The notes: generated by a model from the sequence alone, not told the origin. A DNA stretch of 8,107 bases from an uncultured Candidatus Methylacidiphilales bacterium (GCA_937928665.1 CALFVM010000008.1:1-8107), one strand, 5' to 3'; positions 1 through 6,563 are shown, numbered from the stretch's first letter. Made by a program: numbers and translations.

Positions 1-132
1 GGCAATCAACGCCGGAGCAAAACCGAGCGCGAACCCAGAGAACCCTCTGCGCCCGCCCCGGCCGCTCCCGCAGCCGCCCCTGCGCTCGCAACCGCTCAAA
101 CCCAACCGCAACCTGAACCCGTCAACGCCTGA
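1..132 (+). CDS. rpsB: C-terminal tail of probable 30S ribosomal protein S2 (partial)
   Basis: An open frame runs from the left edge to TGA at 130-132 and gives 43 residues. They start with a basic stretch (GNQRRSKTER) and continue as a low-complexity tail rich in Ala, Pro and Gln that ends PEPVNA. No catalytic or structural motif is visible, so the identity rests on position. The frame stops 11 nt before tsf on the same strand, and rpsB-tsf is a very common bacterial gene pair. S2 proteins often carry variable, disordered, charged or Ala/Pro-rich C-terminal extensions, which fits. The start and globular domain lie outside the window. It would be cotranscribed with tsf and end at the terminator near 800. 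Another upstream protein with a disordered tail cannot be excluded. Confidence 0.55.
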   Translation, partial: GNQRRSKTEREPREPSAPAPAAPAAAPALATAQTQPQPEPVNA

Positions 133-143
133 CCCCAACCCCT

Positions 144-746
144 ATGGCCGAAACCCTCACCATCAACCCCGGCGACGTCAAACTGCTCCGCGAAAAAACC
201 AACGCGGGCATGATGGACTGCAAACGCGCCCTCGAAGAAGCCAAAGGCAACCCCGAGGAAGCCGAGAAAATCCTCCGCAAAAAACTCAACCTTTCCGCCT
301 CCAAAAAAGCCTCCCGCGAGGCCAAAGAAGGCGTTATCGCCTCCTACATCCACCTCGGCGGCAAAGTCGGCGTTTTGGTGGAAATCAACTGCGAAACCGA
401 TTTTGTCGCCCGGAACGAAAACTTCCGGGAGTTCGTCAAAGACATCACCCTCCACATCGCCGCGGCCAATCCCCAGTTCCTCAGCCGGGAAGAAGTCCCC
501 GCGTCGGTCATCGAGCAGGAACGCGAGATCGCGGCCGCCCAGGTTAAAGACAAGCCGGCTGCCGTCGTTGACAAAATCGTCCAGGGAAAACTGGAAAAGG
601 TCTACAACACCCTTTGCCTCCTTGAACAACCCTTCATCAAAGACACCAACCGGACCATCCGCGACATCGTCGCCGATAAAATCGGTGAGCTTGGGGAGAA
701 TATCATCATCAAGCGTTTCGTCCGTTTCGGCCTGGGCGAAAGCTGA
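144..746 (+). CDS. tsf: translation elongation factor Ts (EF-Ts), short form
   Basis: EF-Ts is the cytoplasmic guanine-nucleotide exchange factor that releases GDP from EF-Tu. The 200-residue product has the N-terminal UBA-like domain (about 8-48), including the family signature LREKTNAGMMDCKRAL at 15-30. The second signature, EINCETDFVARNENF (80-94), contains the TDFVA segment that contacts the EF-Tu G domain. The remainder (about 95-200) is a single core subdomain, so this is the short form of about 200 residues, as in Thermus, rather than the roughly 280-residue E. coli form with a duplicated core and coiled coil. The ATG start agrees with the family N-terminus. No Shine-Dalgarno precedes it, and the 11-nt gap after the upstream stop suggests translational coupling. 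The gene is followed 18 nt later by an intrinsic terminator. Confidence 0.97.
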   Translation: MAETLTINPGDVKLLREKTNAGMMDCKRALEEAKGNPEEAEKILRKKLNLSASKKASREAKEGVIASYIHLGGKVGVLVEINCETDFVARNENFREFVKDITLHIAAANPQFLSREEVPASVIEQEREIAAAQVKDKPAAVVDKIVQGKLEKVYNTLCLLEQPFIKDTNRTIRDIVADKIGELGENIIIKRFVRFGLGES

Positions 747-764
747 TCGGTAAAATCATTCACC

Positions 765-801
765 AAGGCGGCCTCTCCACCCCGGGGGGGCCGTTTTTTT
801 T
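765..801 (+). terminator. intrinsic terminator of the rpsB-tsf operon
   Basis: CGGCC at 769-773 pairs with GGCCG at 789-793. The stem can be lengthened on the inside by further C-G and T-G pairs, and on the outside by G-T and A-T pairs. It is followed directly by eight T residues (794-801). It lies 18 nt after the tsf stop on the same strand, a textbook Rho-independent layout. Confidence 0.88.
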
Positions 802-839
802 CCCAGCCACACGACCCATCCGTCCTTGCCCGACTCTCG

Positions 840-911
840 GTGGAGGGAGAGTGGGCGCAGCGCGGTTCCGCGCAGGCGAACCTCCGCGTGAGCAAAAAAG
901 GGGGGCGGAGG
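840..911 (+). repeat. structured GC-rich interspersed repeat, copy 1
   Basis: The segment opens with GTGGAGG (840-846) and contains the 19-nt core GGCGAACCTCCGCGTGAGC (875-893), which recurs with one mismatch at 7835-7853. It can fold twice. GCGCGG at 860-865 pairs with CCGCGC at 868-873 around a tight turn, and CCTCCGC at 881-887 pairs with GCGGAGG at 905-911 around a 17-nt loop. That loop holds an A6 run (894-899), which reads as T6 on the minus strand, so the element might also serve as an imperfect terminator for the minus-strand kinase gene that ends at 929. No coding capacity is evident between 802 and 928. Confidence 0.55.
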
Positions 912-928
912 CGGTCAGCGTACGCCGT

Positions 929-2434
929 TCACCCCATGATTATCTGCTTGGCCCGGTTCATTCGCTGCTCCAGATCTTCCATCCGGAAAGGTTTCGGAAG
1001 GCAGGCAGCAAAACCATGGGCGCGCGGGTCGCGCATGACCGGGTGATCGGCGTAGCCGGAACTGGCGATGGCGATGAAGTCATCACGCAAGGAACGAAGG
1101 GCGGTCAGGGTTGACTCCCCGCCGACACCTTTCGGCACGACCAGATCAAGCAGGACGACATCGAACGGGTTGTCGTCCATGGCGGCCCGGCTGAATTGTT
1201 CGATGGCTTCGGTCCCGTCGGCCGTGGCGACCACATCGTAACCGAGCGTGTCGAGCATCGCGGCAGCAAAGTCCCGCACAAAAGGTTCATCATCCATGAG
1301 CAGAACGCGGAGTTTTCTTTCCGGGGCGACCTTTTCGGAGGGCTGAGCATTGAGTTCGTCGAGATTGACGCAGGGCAGATAGACGCTCGCGCAGGTGCTG
1401 GTGCGGTCCTGAGAATGGATGACGATGGTGCCGCCGGAGGCCCGGGCGATTTCCAGGGCACGGGGCAGGCCCATGCCCGCATGGCCCTCCTTGGTGGTGT
1501 AGGAGGGCTCGAAAATCCGGCTACGCACCGGCTCGGACATGCCGGAACCCTGATCCCGAATGTGGACCGCGATAAATGGACCGGGCGCGAGTTGCCGGGA
1601 GGTGAGCGTATCCCCGGGCTCCACCCGGATGACCCGTTGTTCCACACTGATGATCCCACGTTCCATCGATTCCACCGCATTTTTGATCAGCTCGCGGAAC
1701 ATCGTGCGGATGGCCCGGCCCACGCCGAGTGTGGCGGCACCCGTGTCGCGCAGGTCAAACTCGGCCCGGGCAACCGCACTGGGTTGGATAATCTCCGCAT
1801 CCAGTTCCTGGAGAATCGGCGCAACCGGGACGCGGTCTGGTTTGATCTGGGGAATGGAAGCAGTGCCCCGCACGGCCCGGCGCGGGCTGGCCAGGGTTTG
1901 AAGGTCCTGGGCGATCAGGAGTGCTTCGCGTAGGTGTCCGGCAGCCTCCGGGTGGATGGGAGGCTGGAGTGCGGCCAGGGAAAGGTGACTGAGCAATGAG
2001 GTGGCCAGCGGACGGAGTTCTTCCAGAACCAAGTGAGGCCCGGGATCGGGTCGGGCCGGACGCAGCAGACAAATCATTCCGTCCACGTTCCGGTTGGCGT
2101 CCCGGTGGGGAATGGCGTCCACGTAGAGGTTGACCCAGCGCGCCTCTCCGTCTTTAACCCGGATGGGAATTTTGGTGACCCGGCTCCCGCCCAGAACGGT
2201 CCGAAAATGATCGACCAGGCCGGGGAGATCGTCCGGGTGAACCTCCGCCAGGCTGGTGGTGGAGGCGATCCTCTCCGGGTCAAGACCAAGCAACATCGAG
2301 TAGCGGCTGCTTTGCCAGACCCGCTTGCCGTCCCGCGTCAGCAGAACGATGGCTTCGGGCAGGGCATCGACGACCTGGCGGAGGGTGGAGACCTGTTGCC
2401 GGAGAGTCTCTTCGGAGGAGGGGGGAGGCGACAT
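929..2434 (-). CDS. PAS / histidine-kinase ATPase / receiver hybrid protein with degenerate H-box
   Basis: This is a cytoplasmic hybrid two-component protein of 501 residues with no membrane segment. A PAS-like sensor domain covers about 15-125. A HATPase_c domain follows, with N-box ELIKNAVESM (248-257), G1 box DQGSGM (294-299), F-box IFEPSYTTK (about 307-315) and G2 box GMGLP (320-324). The C-terminal receiver (about 376-495) has the acidic pair D381/D382, phosphoacceptor D430 in LLDLVV, the serine pair of IASSG (458-459) and K481 in LPKP. Where related hybrids have an H-D-x-N-N H-box before the ATPase domain, this protein reads EELRPLATSLLSHLSLAAL (138-156), with no histidine in the expected place. 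ATG at 2434 is preferred to GTG at 2440 because AAGGA lies 8 nt before the ATG but only 2 nt before the GTG. No cognate response regulator is adjacent. The ligand and output are unknown. Confidence 0.88.
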   Translation of the reverse strand: MSPPPSSEETLRQQVSTLRQVVDALPEAIVLLTRDGKRVWQSSRYSMLLGLDPERIASTTSLAEVHPDDLPGLVDHFRTVLGGSRVTKIPIRVKDGEARWVNLYVDAIPHRDANRNVDGMICLLRPARPDPGPHLVLEELRPLATSLLSHLSLAALQPPIHPEAAGHLREALLIAQDLQTLASPRRAVRGTASIPQIKPDRVPVAPILQELDAEIIQPSAVARAEFDLRDTGAATLGVGRAIRTMFRELIKNAVESMERGIISVEQRVIRVEPGDTLTSRQLAPGPFIAVHIRDQGSGMSEPVRSRIFEPSYTTKEGHAGMGLPRALEIARASGGTIVIHSQDRTSTCASVYLPCVNLDELNAQPSEKVAPERKLRVLLMDDEPFVRDFAAAMLDTLGYDVVATADGTEAIEQFSRAAMDDNPFDVVLLDLVVPKGVGGESTLTALRSLRDDFIAIASSGYADHPVMRDPRAHGFAACLPKPFRMEDLEQRMNRAKQIIMG

Positions 2435-2442
2435 GAGCACGT

Positions 2443-2447
2443 TCCTT
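2443..2447 (-). promoter_or_regulatory. Shine-Dalgarno AAGGA of the hybrid kinase gene
   Basis: On the minus strand AAGGA lies 8 nt before ATG at 2434 and 2 nt before an in-frame GTG at 2440, so the ATG is the likelier start. It is one of only two clear Shine-Dalgarno sequences in the window. Confidence 0.55.
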
Positions 2448-2451
2448 TAAA

Positions 2452-2480
2452 ATCCTAGCGGATGGTGTCCGCCGTTGCAA
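2452..2480 (-). promoter_or_regulatory. possible sigma-70 promoter of the hybrid kinase gene
   Basis: On the minus strand, TTGCAA (2480-2475) and TAGGAT (2457-2452) are separated by exactly 17 nt. Each matches the -35 or -10 consensus at four of six bases. Transcription would start near 2445, leaving a leader of about ten bases that begins close to the Shine-Dalgarno. This is plausible but weak, and read-through from the L,D-transpeptidase gene is an alternative. Confidence 0.3.
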
Positions 2481-2497
2481 ACCGCAAAGGTTAGACT

Positions 2498-2522
2498 GCC
2501 GACCGACCCTTTCCGGACCGGC
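2498..2522 (-). terminator. hairpin after the L,D-transpeptidase gene (weak terminator candidate)
   Basis: On the minus strand GCCGGTC (2522-2516) can pair with GGTCGGC (2504-2498), using five Watson-Crick and two G-T pairs around an 11-nt loop. It begins 10 nt after the L,D-transpeptidase stop. No T tract follows, so termination is uncertain. Confidence 0.25.
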
Positions 2523-2532
2523 TTCTATGCTG

Positions 2533-3672
2533 TCAGGACCGGGGCCGGTCCCGGCCGTAAATGTCCCGGCGAAAGTTCAACAGCCCGTGTTCATCAACGA
2601 AACTGGTGAAATACGCGATATAGACCGTGACGGGTGCGGCCAGGTTCACCCGCAGTTCCCGGGTGCCGGTGGCGAACCGTTCCTCAATCCGGGCCCGATC
2701 CCAACCGCTGGTGCCGCCCATGACCCATTGGGCCAGGTCAACGGGACGCTCAACCCGGATACAACCGCTGGAGTAGGCCCGTTCGGTCGAGTCGAAGAGT
2801 TCGTTCTCCGGTGTGTCGTGGAGATAAACTGCGTATTTATTGGGAAACATGAATTTGATATGACCGAGGGCGTTGAGCGGTCCAGGCCGCTGCCGGAGGA
2901 TTAATTGCCGGTTGACCACCCGCTGAAGGTTCTCCGCCGTCGGTGGAAGGCTTTCGGCACTGCCGTAACTAGGCGCAATCTCAAACCCAAACTCTTGAAA
3001 AAAGCCTGGATTTTCCCGTTGTAATGACACTTTTTCCGCGGCCAGCCTGGGCGGACAGTTCCAGAACGGATTAAGCACCACATGATCCATCGTCCCGGAG
3101 AACATCGGGGTGTTCCGGTCATCGTATTCACGTCCGACAATGACTTTCATGGTATCAAGGTGCTGCCCGTTTTCAAAGGTCCGCAGCCGGAATTCGGCTG
3201 AGTTGACGACAATGGCCCGTCTGGCCAGTTGGGCCGGGAAGGAACGCCAGCGGGGGAGGTTGGCCCGGACCTGCTGGATGCGGGCCTGCACGGGGGCATT
3301 CATCTGAGAAAGGGTGATGGGACCGAGGACTCCGTCGGTATCGAGTCCGTGCCGATACTGGAATTGCCGCACCGCTTCAGCCATGACCGGGTCGTAGAAA
3401 GGACTGCCTGCAGCCGACCGGTCGGTCAGGTCACCCGTGGCCAGGAGATAGCTGCGAATCGCCGGAATCCGCGCATCGGTCGCCCCCGGAGACAGCGGGT
3501 CGCCCACCGGAACCCGGGGCCAACCTCCCGCACGCTCAACGGCTTCGAGCACGGCCAGGGCCCGCTCCATCTGTTGATACCCGACGGAAGTCGCCGCCGC
3601 CTGGGCGCGGAGATCGGTGGCACCGATGAGGATCAGAACGATCCAAAGAGGCAGGGTCTGAATGAAACGCAT
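2533..3672 (-). CDS. secreted L,D-transpeptidase (YkuD domain, YcbB/LdtD-like) with peptidoglycan-binding domain
   Basis: The 379-residue protein should form 3-3 meso-diaminopimelate cross-links in peptidoglycan, or attach proteins to it, in the periplasm. A hydrophobic N-terminus (about 1-24) ending LRAQA looks like a signal peptide with a signal-peptidase I site. Residues 91-128 (FYDPVMAEAVRQFQYRHGL, then D-G-V-L-G-P-I-T) form a PG_binding_1 repeat. The YkuD catalytic domain covers about 152-320, with H285 in YLHDTP and the nucleophile C304 in SSGCIRVE (301-308). The C-terminal block FTSFVDEHGLLNFRRDIYG (355-373) is typical of the YcbB subgroup. The protein is far shorter than E. coli YcbB (about 615 residues). 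Start: ATG, first in a good signal-peptide context, without a clear Shine-Dalgarno. It lies 64 nt downstream of smpB on the same strand and may be cotranscribed with it. Confidence 0.92.
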   Translation of the reverse strand: MRFIQTLPLWIVLILIGATDLRAQAAATSVGYQQMERALAVLEAVERAGGWPRVPVGDPLSPGATDARIPAIRSYLLATGDLTDRSAAGSPFYDPVMAEAVRQFQYRHGLDTDGVLGPITLSQMNAPVQARIQQVRANLPRWRSFPAQLARRAIVVNSAEFRLRTFENGQHLDTMKVIVGREYDDRNTPMFSGTMDHVVLNPFWNCPPRLAAEKVSLQRENPGFFQEFGFEIAPSYGSAESLPPTAENLQRVVNRQLILRQRPGPLNALGHIKFMFPNKYAVYLHDTPENELFDSTERAYSSGCIRVERPVDLAQWVMGGTSGWDRARIEERFATGTRELRVNLAAPVTVYIAYFTSFVDEHGLLNFRRDIYGRDRPRS

Positions 3673-3736
3673 GATGGGGATCCGCTCTCGCAGCCTTTCT
3701 AGTTGAACGGACCCGGGGAAAAGCGCAAGCCGCCAA

Positions 3737-4186
3737 TCATCGGGTCAACTCCCGGCGGATGGCCCGGTCGGTGTCCCGCTTCTTGATGTCCTCCCGCTTA
3801 TCACGCTGGTTCTTGCCGGTTCCAATGCCGATGAGGATTTTGAATTTTTGCCGCTTGGTGAAGTAGCCTTTGAGCGCAACCAGCGACCGACCGGCCCGGG
3901 AGGCCGCCTCATGAAGACGTCGAATCTCCAGCTTATGGACCAGCAGCCTCCGCAGCCGCTTCGGTTCGTGGTTCTCCCGGTTGCCCTTGTCGTAGGGGGA
4001 GATGTCGAAGTTGTGCAACCAGAGCTGGCCTCGATCGACCCGGGCAAAGGCGTCGTTCAAATTGGCCTGGCCGGCCCGGAGCGATTTGACTTCGGTCCCG
4101 GTCAGTTCAATCCCGGCTTCGACCGTGTCCTCAATGTGATAATCCCGCCGGGCTTTACGGTTGAGAAGTTCGGTAGTGCCACTCAT
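3737..4186 (-). CDS. smpB: SsrA-binding protein SmpB
   Basis: SmpB binds tmRNA and delivers it to stalled ribosomes for trans-translation. The 149-residue product has the usual length and motif order. LNRKARRDYHIEDTVEAGI at 8-26 leads into the signature GIELTGTEVKSLRAG (25-39) and NLNDAF (42-47). HNFDISPYDKGNRENHEP (58-75) is the tmRNA-contact strand region. The basic tail DKREDIKKRDTDRAIRREL (129-147) should enter the decoding centre. The segment just before that tail reads GTGKNQRDKR, where many homologues have a GKK-x-Y/F-DKR-like sequence, a modest divergence. It lies 31 nt after rpoZ on the same strand, suggesting an operon. No Shine-Dalgarno is visible before the ATG. The ssrA gene is not in the window. 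Confidence 0.96.
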   Translation of the reverse strand: MSGTTELLNRKARRDYHIEDTVEAGIELTGTEVKSLRAGQANLNDAFARVDRGQLWLHNFDISPYDKGNRENHEPKRLRRLLVHKLEIRRLHEAASRAGRSLVALKGYFTKRQKFKILIGIGTGKNQRDKREDIKKRDTDRAIRRELTR

Positions 4187-4217
4187 GGGCGGCGGCCCGA
4201 CACGGGGCAGGGGAAGG

Positions 4218-4439
4218 TCAGACCTTTGGCTCCGGCTCTTCCGGCTCGAGTTCCTCGTAGGAGAGTTTGCCTTCGGCGATTTCCTTGAGAGCCACGTCCA
4301 TGAAGGTCATCCGGGGTGCCACGGGGATCAGGGGACGGAAGCCCTGTCCGAGCTGGCGGACCCGCAGGGAGACCATATTGATGAGAATTTGCGGGTTCTC
4401 GATTTGTTTGAGCGCGCTTTGGACCAGTTCCTGTTTCAT
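4218..4439 (-). CDS. rpoZ: DNA-directed RNA polymerase omega subunit
   Basis: The 73-residue protein begins MKQELVQSALKQIENPQIL. It contains the omega core NMVSLRVRQLGQGFRPLI (21-38, compare the family's vn.v..RarqL..g..p), then VALKEIAEGKL (49-59) and an acidic tail rich in Glu and Pro. Omega helps assemble and stabilise beta-prime in RNA polymerase. The reading frame stays open upstream into the tRNA gene, but translation of that part has no omega-like sequence, and ATG at 4439 gives the family's natural N-terminus. No Shine-Dalgarno is seen; the sequence just upstream is A/T-rich. It is followed 31 nt later by smpB and preceded by tRNA-Phe on the same strand. Confidence 0.87.
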   Translation of the reverse strand: MKQELVQSALKQIENPQILINMVSLRVRQLGQGFRPLIPVAPRMTFMDVALKEIAEGKLSYEELEPEEPEPKV

Positions 4440-4484
4440 GGAAAATAATGAATGAGCGGGAGAGGATGCCGGAAATAACCCATA

Positions 4485-4520
4485 GGGCAAGCGGTTTGTG
4501 GTAAGCCCGTGACCTTGCCC
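4485..4520. repeat. perfect 7-bp inverted repeat between tRNA-Phe and rpoZ
   Basis: GGGCAAG at 4485-4491 is the exact reverse complement of CTTGCCC at 4514-4520, separated by 22 nt. The loop can itself form a small imperfect hairpin (GG-TT against AA-CC around a short apex). It lies 24 nt past the 3' end of tRNA-Phe and 45 nt before the rpoZ start. It could act in tRNA 3' processing or termination, or as a leader structure or operator for rpoZ. There is no T tract on either side. Confidence 0.4.
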
Positions 4521-4543
4521 ACGAATGAAAGGTGCGTTGTAAC

Positions 4544-4619
<76 letters not shown>

Positions 4620-4636
4620 GATAGCCTGAACCCGAA

Positions 4637-4665
4637 AGTAAACGGAGCTTTTCCCCGCTTGTAAA
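4637..4665 (-). promoter_or_regulatory. sigma-70-type promoter of tRNA-Phe
   Basis: On the minus strand, TTTACA (4665-4660, five of six to TTGACA) and TTTACT (4642-4637, four of six to TATAAT) are separated by exactly 17 nt. The -10 lies 17 nt before the mature tRNA 5' end, giving a short leader for RNase P to remove. rpoZ and smpB could be read from it as well. Confidence 0.55.
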
Positions 4666-4682
4666 GCCCTTAAAACAGGCCT

Positions 4683-5297
4683 GTGTCTTCATTGCCTCCC
4701 GTGCCGCCCGATTCCTGGATTCCCCCGGAATGTTTTCTCCAGTCTCTCGACTGGCCCGCCATTTTTGGCAATCACCAGCCGGTCGAACTCGAGTTGGGTG
4801 CCGGCGACGGCGGGTTTATCCTGGCCTGGGCAGTCCGCCATCCTGAGGCTAATTTCCTGGCTGTCGAACGTCTCCTCGGCCGGGCCCGGAAAATTGCCAA
4901 ACGGGCCCGTGCCCTCGGCCTGGCGAATCTGCGAACGTTGCGCCTTGAATCCGGCTACGTCGTCGCCCGCATGTGTCCTCCGAACTCGGTCACCCGCATC
5001 CACATCATGTTCCCGGATCCTTGGCCGAAGCGGAAACACCACAAAAATCGGCTCATCCAGTTGGACTTCCTGGAGGCCTGCCATCGCGCCCTGGTGCCTG
5101 GGGGCACGGTCCGGTTCACCACCGATCATGCTGACTACTTTGCAGCCGCCCGCGCCACCTGGGCGGCCGCACCGGGTTGGGCGGAAGAAGGTCCGTGGGA
5201 TGCCTCAGACGATCCCCCTACCGATTTTCAGAAAGTTTGGGAGGCGGAAGGGCGCACGACCTATCGAACCATCTGGCGCACCGTCCCGCCCGGGTAA
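4683..5297 (+). CDS. trmB: tRNA (guanine-N7-)-methyltransferase TrmB
   Basis: TrmB transfers methyl from S-adenosylmethionine to N7 of G46 in the tRNA variable loop. The 204-residue product shows the Rossmann SAM-binding motif ELELGAGDGGF (35-45), the acidic VER after strand 2 (61-63), and the hallmark FPDPWPKRKHHKNRL (110-124) for tRNA and SAM contacts. TTDHADYF follows at 146-153, and then the C-terminal block PTDFQKVWEAEGRTTYR (179-195), equivalent to the family's T-x-[FY]-E...G...Y segment. The length is near the family norm. GTG at 4683 is the first possible start after an in-frame TAA at 4671, and no good Shine-Dalgarno precedes it. It is divergent from tRNA-Phe across 63 nt and convergent with the aminotransferase gene, the stops being 16 nt apart. 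Confidence 0.95.
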   Translation: MSSLPPVPPDSWIPPECFLQSLDWPAIFGNHQPVELELGAGDGGFILAWAVRHPEANFLAVERLLGRARKIAKRARALGLANLRTLRLESGYVVARMCPPNSVTRIHIMFPDPWPKRKHHKNRLIQLDFLEACHRALVPGGTVRFTTDHADYFAAARATWAAAPGWAEEGPWDASDDPPTDFQKVWEAEGRTTYRTIWRTVPPG

Positions 5298-5322
5298 AGC
5301 CGCTGCGACCCGTTCAGGCTTT
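5296..5322. terminator. small hairpin at the convergent trmB / aminotransferase ends
   Basis: AAAGCC at 5296-5301 is complementary to GGCTTT at 5317-5322 around a 15-nt loop, spanning both convergent stop codons. Each strand ends the stem with TTT, so it could weakly stop transcription both ways. The stem is short and the T tract minimal. Confidence 0.25.
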
Positions 5323-6453
5323 GCCCAGGCACTGGCCCAAGGCGGCCAGGCAACGCTCAACCACTTCCGGCCGCGCATTGTGGCCCATCAAGCCGATCCG
5401 CCAAATCTTCCCCGCCAACGGACCCAAACCCGCTCCAATCTCAATCCCGTGCTCTCTCAGCAGCACCACCCGCACCCCGGCTTCATCAACTCCTTCCGGA
5501 ACCTTCACCGCATTGAGCATGGGTAAACGGCACTCCGGCGCGACGAGCAATTCCAAGCCCAGCCGGTCCAGCCCTCTCACCAGCTGTTCGTGGGCCGCCC
5601 GGTGCCGGGCGAAAACCGAGGCTTCTCCTTCCCTGAGGATGATCTGCAGAGCGGCGTAGAGACCGTAGATCATGTTGATCGGCGCGGTGTGGTGATAGGC
5701 ACGTTTCGCCCCGTCCCAGTAATTCACGATCATGGAAAGGTCGAGGTACCAGTTCGGTACTTTGCTCTTGCGGCGTTGTAACTTCGCCACCGCTCGGTCC
5801 GAAGCACTGAAAGGAGCCAGGCCCGGCGGGCAGCCCAGGCACTTTTGGGTCCCGCTGTAGAAGATGTCCGCACCCCACCGATCCAACTCGACCGGAATCC
5901 CTCCCAAGCCGGTCACGCTGTCGACCAGAAAAAGGGCCCCAGTGGGCCGCACCAGATTCCCAATCGCTTCCACCGGGTTCCATACCCCGGTCGAGGTCTC
6001 CGCATGGACAACTCCCACCAAATCATAGGAATCAGTTGCCAGCTTGGCCCGGACCGCTTCCGGATCAATCGGCGTTCCCCACTCTGCATCGACCGAATCC
6101 ACCACTGCTCCCAAGCGCCCGGCGACATCTTTCATCCGGGTACCGAAGACGCCATTCTGCAAAACCAATACCCGGTCGCCCGGCTCGATGAAATTCACAA
6201 ACGACGCCTCCATCCCGGCTGAGCCGGTCCCACTGATCGGGAGCGTCAGCCGGTTTTGCGTGTGGGCAAGGGACTGAATCAATTCCCGCACTTCGTCCAT
6301 CAACCCAATAAACACAGGGTCCAAATGTCCCAGCGTCGGCCGGGCCAACGCCCGATAAACATCAGGATGGGTTGCGGAGGGACCCGGACCCAGCAGCAGA
6401 ATATCCGGCAGAGAATCAAGTGTGGAAGTCATGGGATCATCGTGCGCCGCCAT
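5314..6453 (-). CDS. class V PLP aminotransferase, alanine-glyoxylate / serine-pyruvate type
   Basis: The 379-residue cytoplasmic enzyme belongs to fold-type I, class V aminotransferases. It probably transaminates glyoxylate or pyruvate with alanine or serine; the exact substrate cannot be read from sequence. It begins with LLLGPGPSATHPDVYRAL (19-36), the family's PGP N-terminus. GTGSAGMEA (75-83) is the phosphate-binding loop, HAETSTGV (150-157) a cofactor/substrate loop, and LVDSVTGLGG (176-185) carries the Asp that contacts the pyridine nitrogen. SGTQKCLGCPPGL (200-212) carries the PLP lysine K204, and WRIGLMG (351-357) the substrate-carboxylate arginine R352. ATG at 6453 is supported by GGAGG five bases upstream; a second in-frame ATG at 6432 lacks this. 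It is monocistronic by context and divergent from the DUF932 gene. Confidence 0.92.
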   Translation of the reverse strand: MAAHDDPMTSTLDSLPDILLLGPGPSATHPDVYRALARPTLGHLDPVFIGLMDEVRELIQSLAHTQNRLTLPISGTGSAGMEASFVNFIEPGDRVLVLQNGVFGTRMKDVAGRLGAVVDSVDAEWGTPIDPEAVRAKLATDSYDLVGVVHAETSTGVWNPVEAIGNLVRPTGALFLVDSVTGLGGIPVELDRWGADIFYSGTQKCLGCPPGLAPFSASDRAVAKLQRRKSKVPNWYLDLSMIVNYWDGAKRAYHHTAPINMIYGLYAALQIILREGEASVFARHRAAHEQLVRGLDRLGLELLVAPECRLPMLNAVKVPEGVDEAGVRVVLLREHGIEIGAGLGPLAGKIWRIGLMGHNARPEVVERCLAALGQCLGKA

Positions 6454-6472
6454 CGGTTCCTCCCCCGAACCC
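6454..6472 (-). promoter_or_regulatory. Shine-Dalgarno of the aminotransferase gene, displayed in a hairpin
   Basis: On the minus strand GGAGG (6463-6459) precedes ATG at 6453 by 5 nt. GGTTC (6471-6467) and GAACC (6459-6455) can pair as a 5-bp stem with the 7-nt loop GGGGGAG (6466-6460), so most of the ribosome-binding sequence sits in the loop and its last G in the stem. Confidence 0.5.
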
Positions 6473-6563
6473 TAGGTGGATGATGGCTCGGCTCAAGTGA
6501 AATGGGTGTTTCCCCAAAAGCAATGTGCCGATCATCTGCTACCAATCCCGGTTCGACAGATTC

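Noticed and set aside
1196..1933. Long plus-strand open frame of 245 codons opposite the hybrid kinase gene.
   Set aside because: It is an antisense shadow of a GC-rich coding region whose minus-strand product has complete ATPase and receiver motifs; the plus-strand translation has none.
3229..3702. Plus-strand open frame opposite the L,D-transpeptidase gene, and similar frames opposite smpB and trmB.
   Set aside because: These overlap confidently identified genes entirely and show no recognisable domains.
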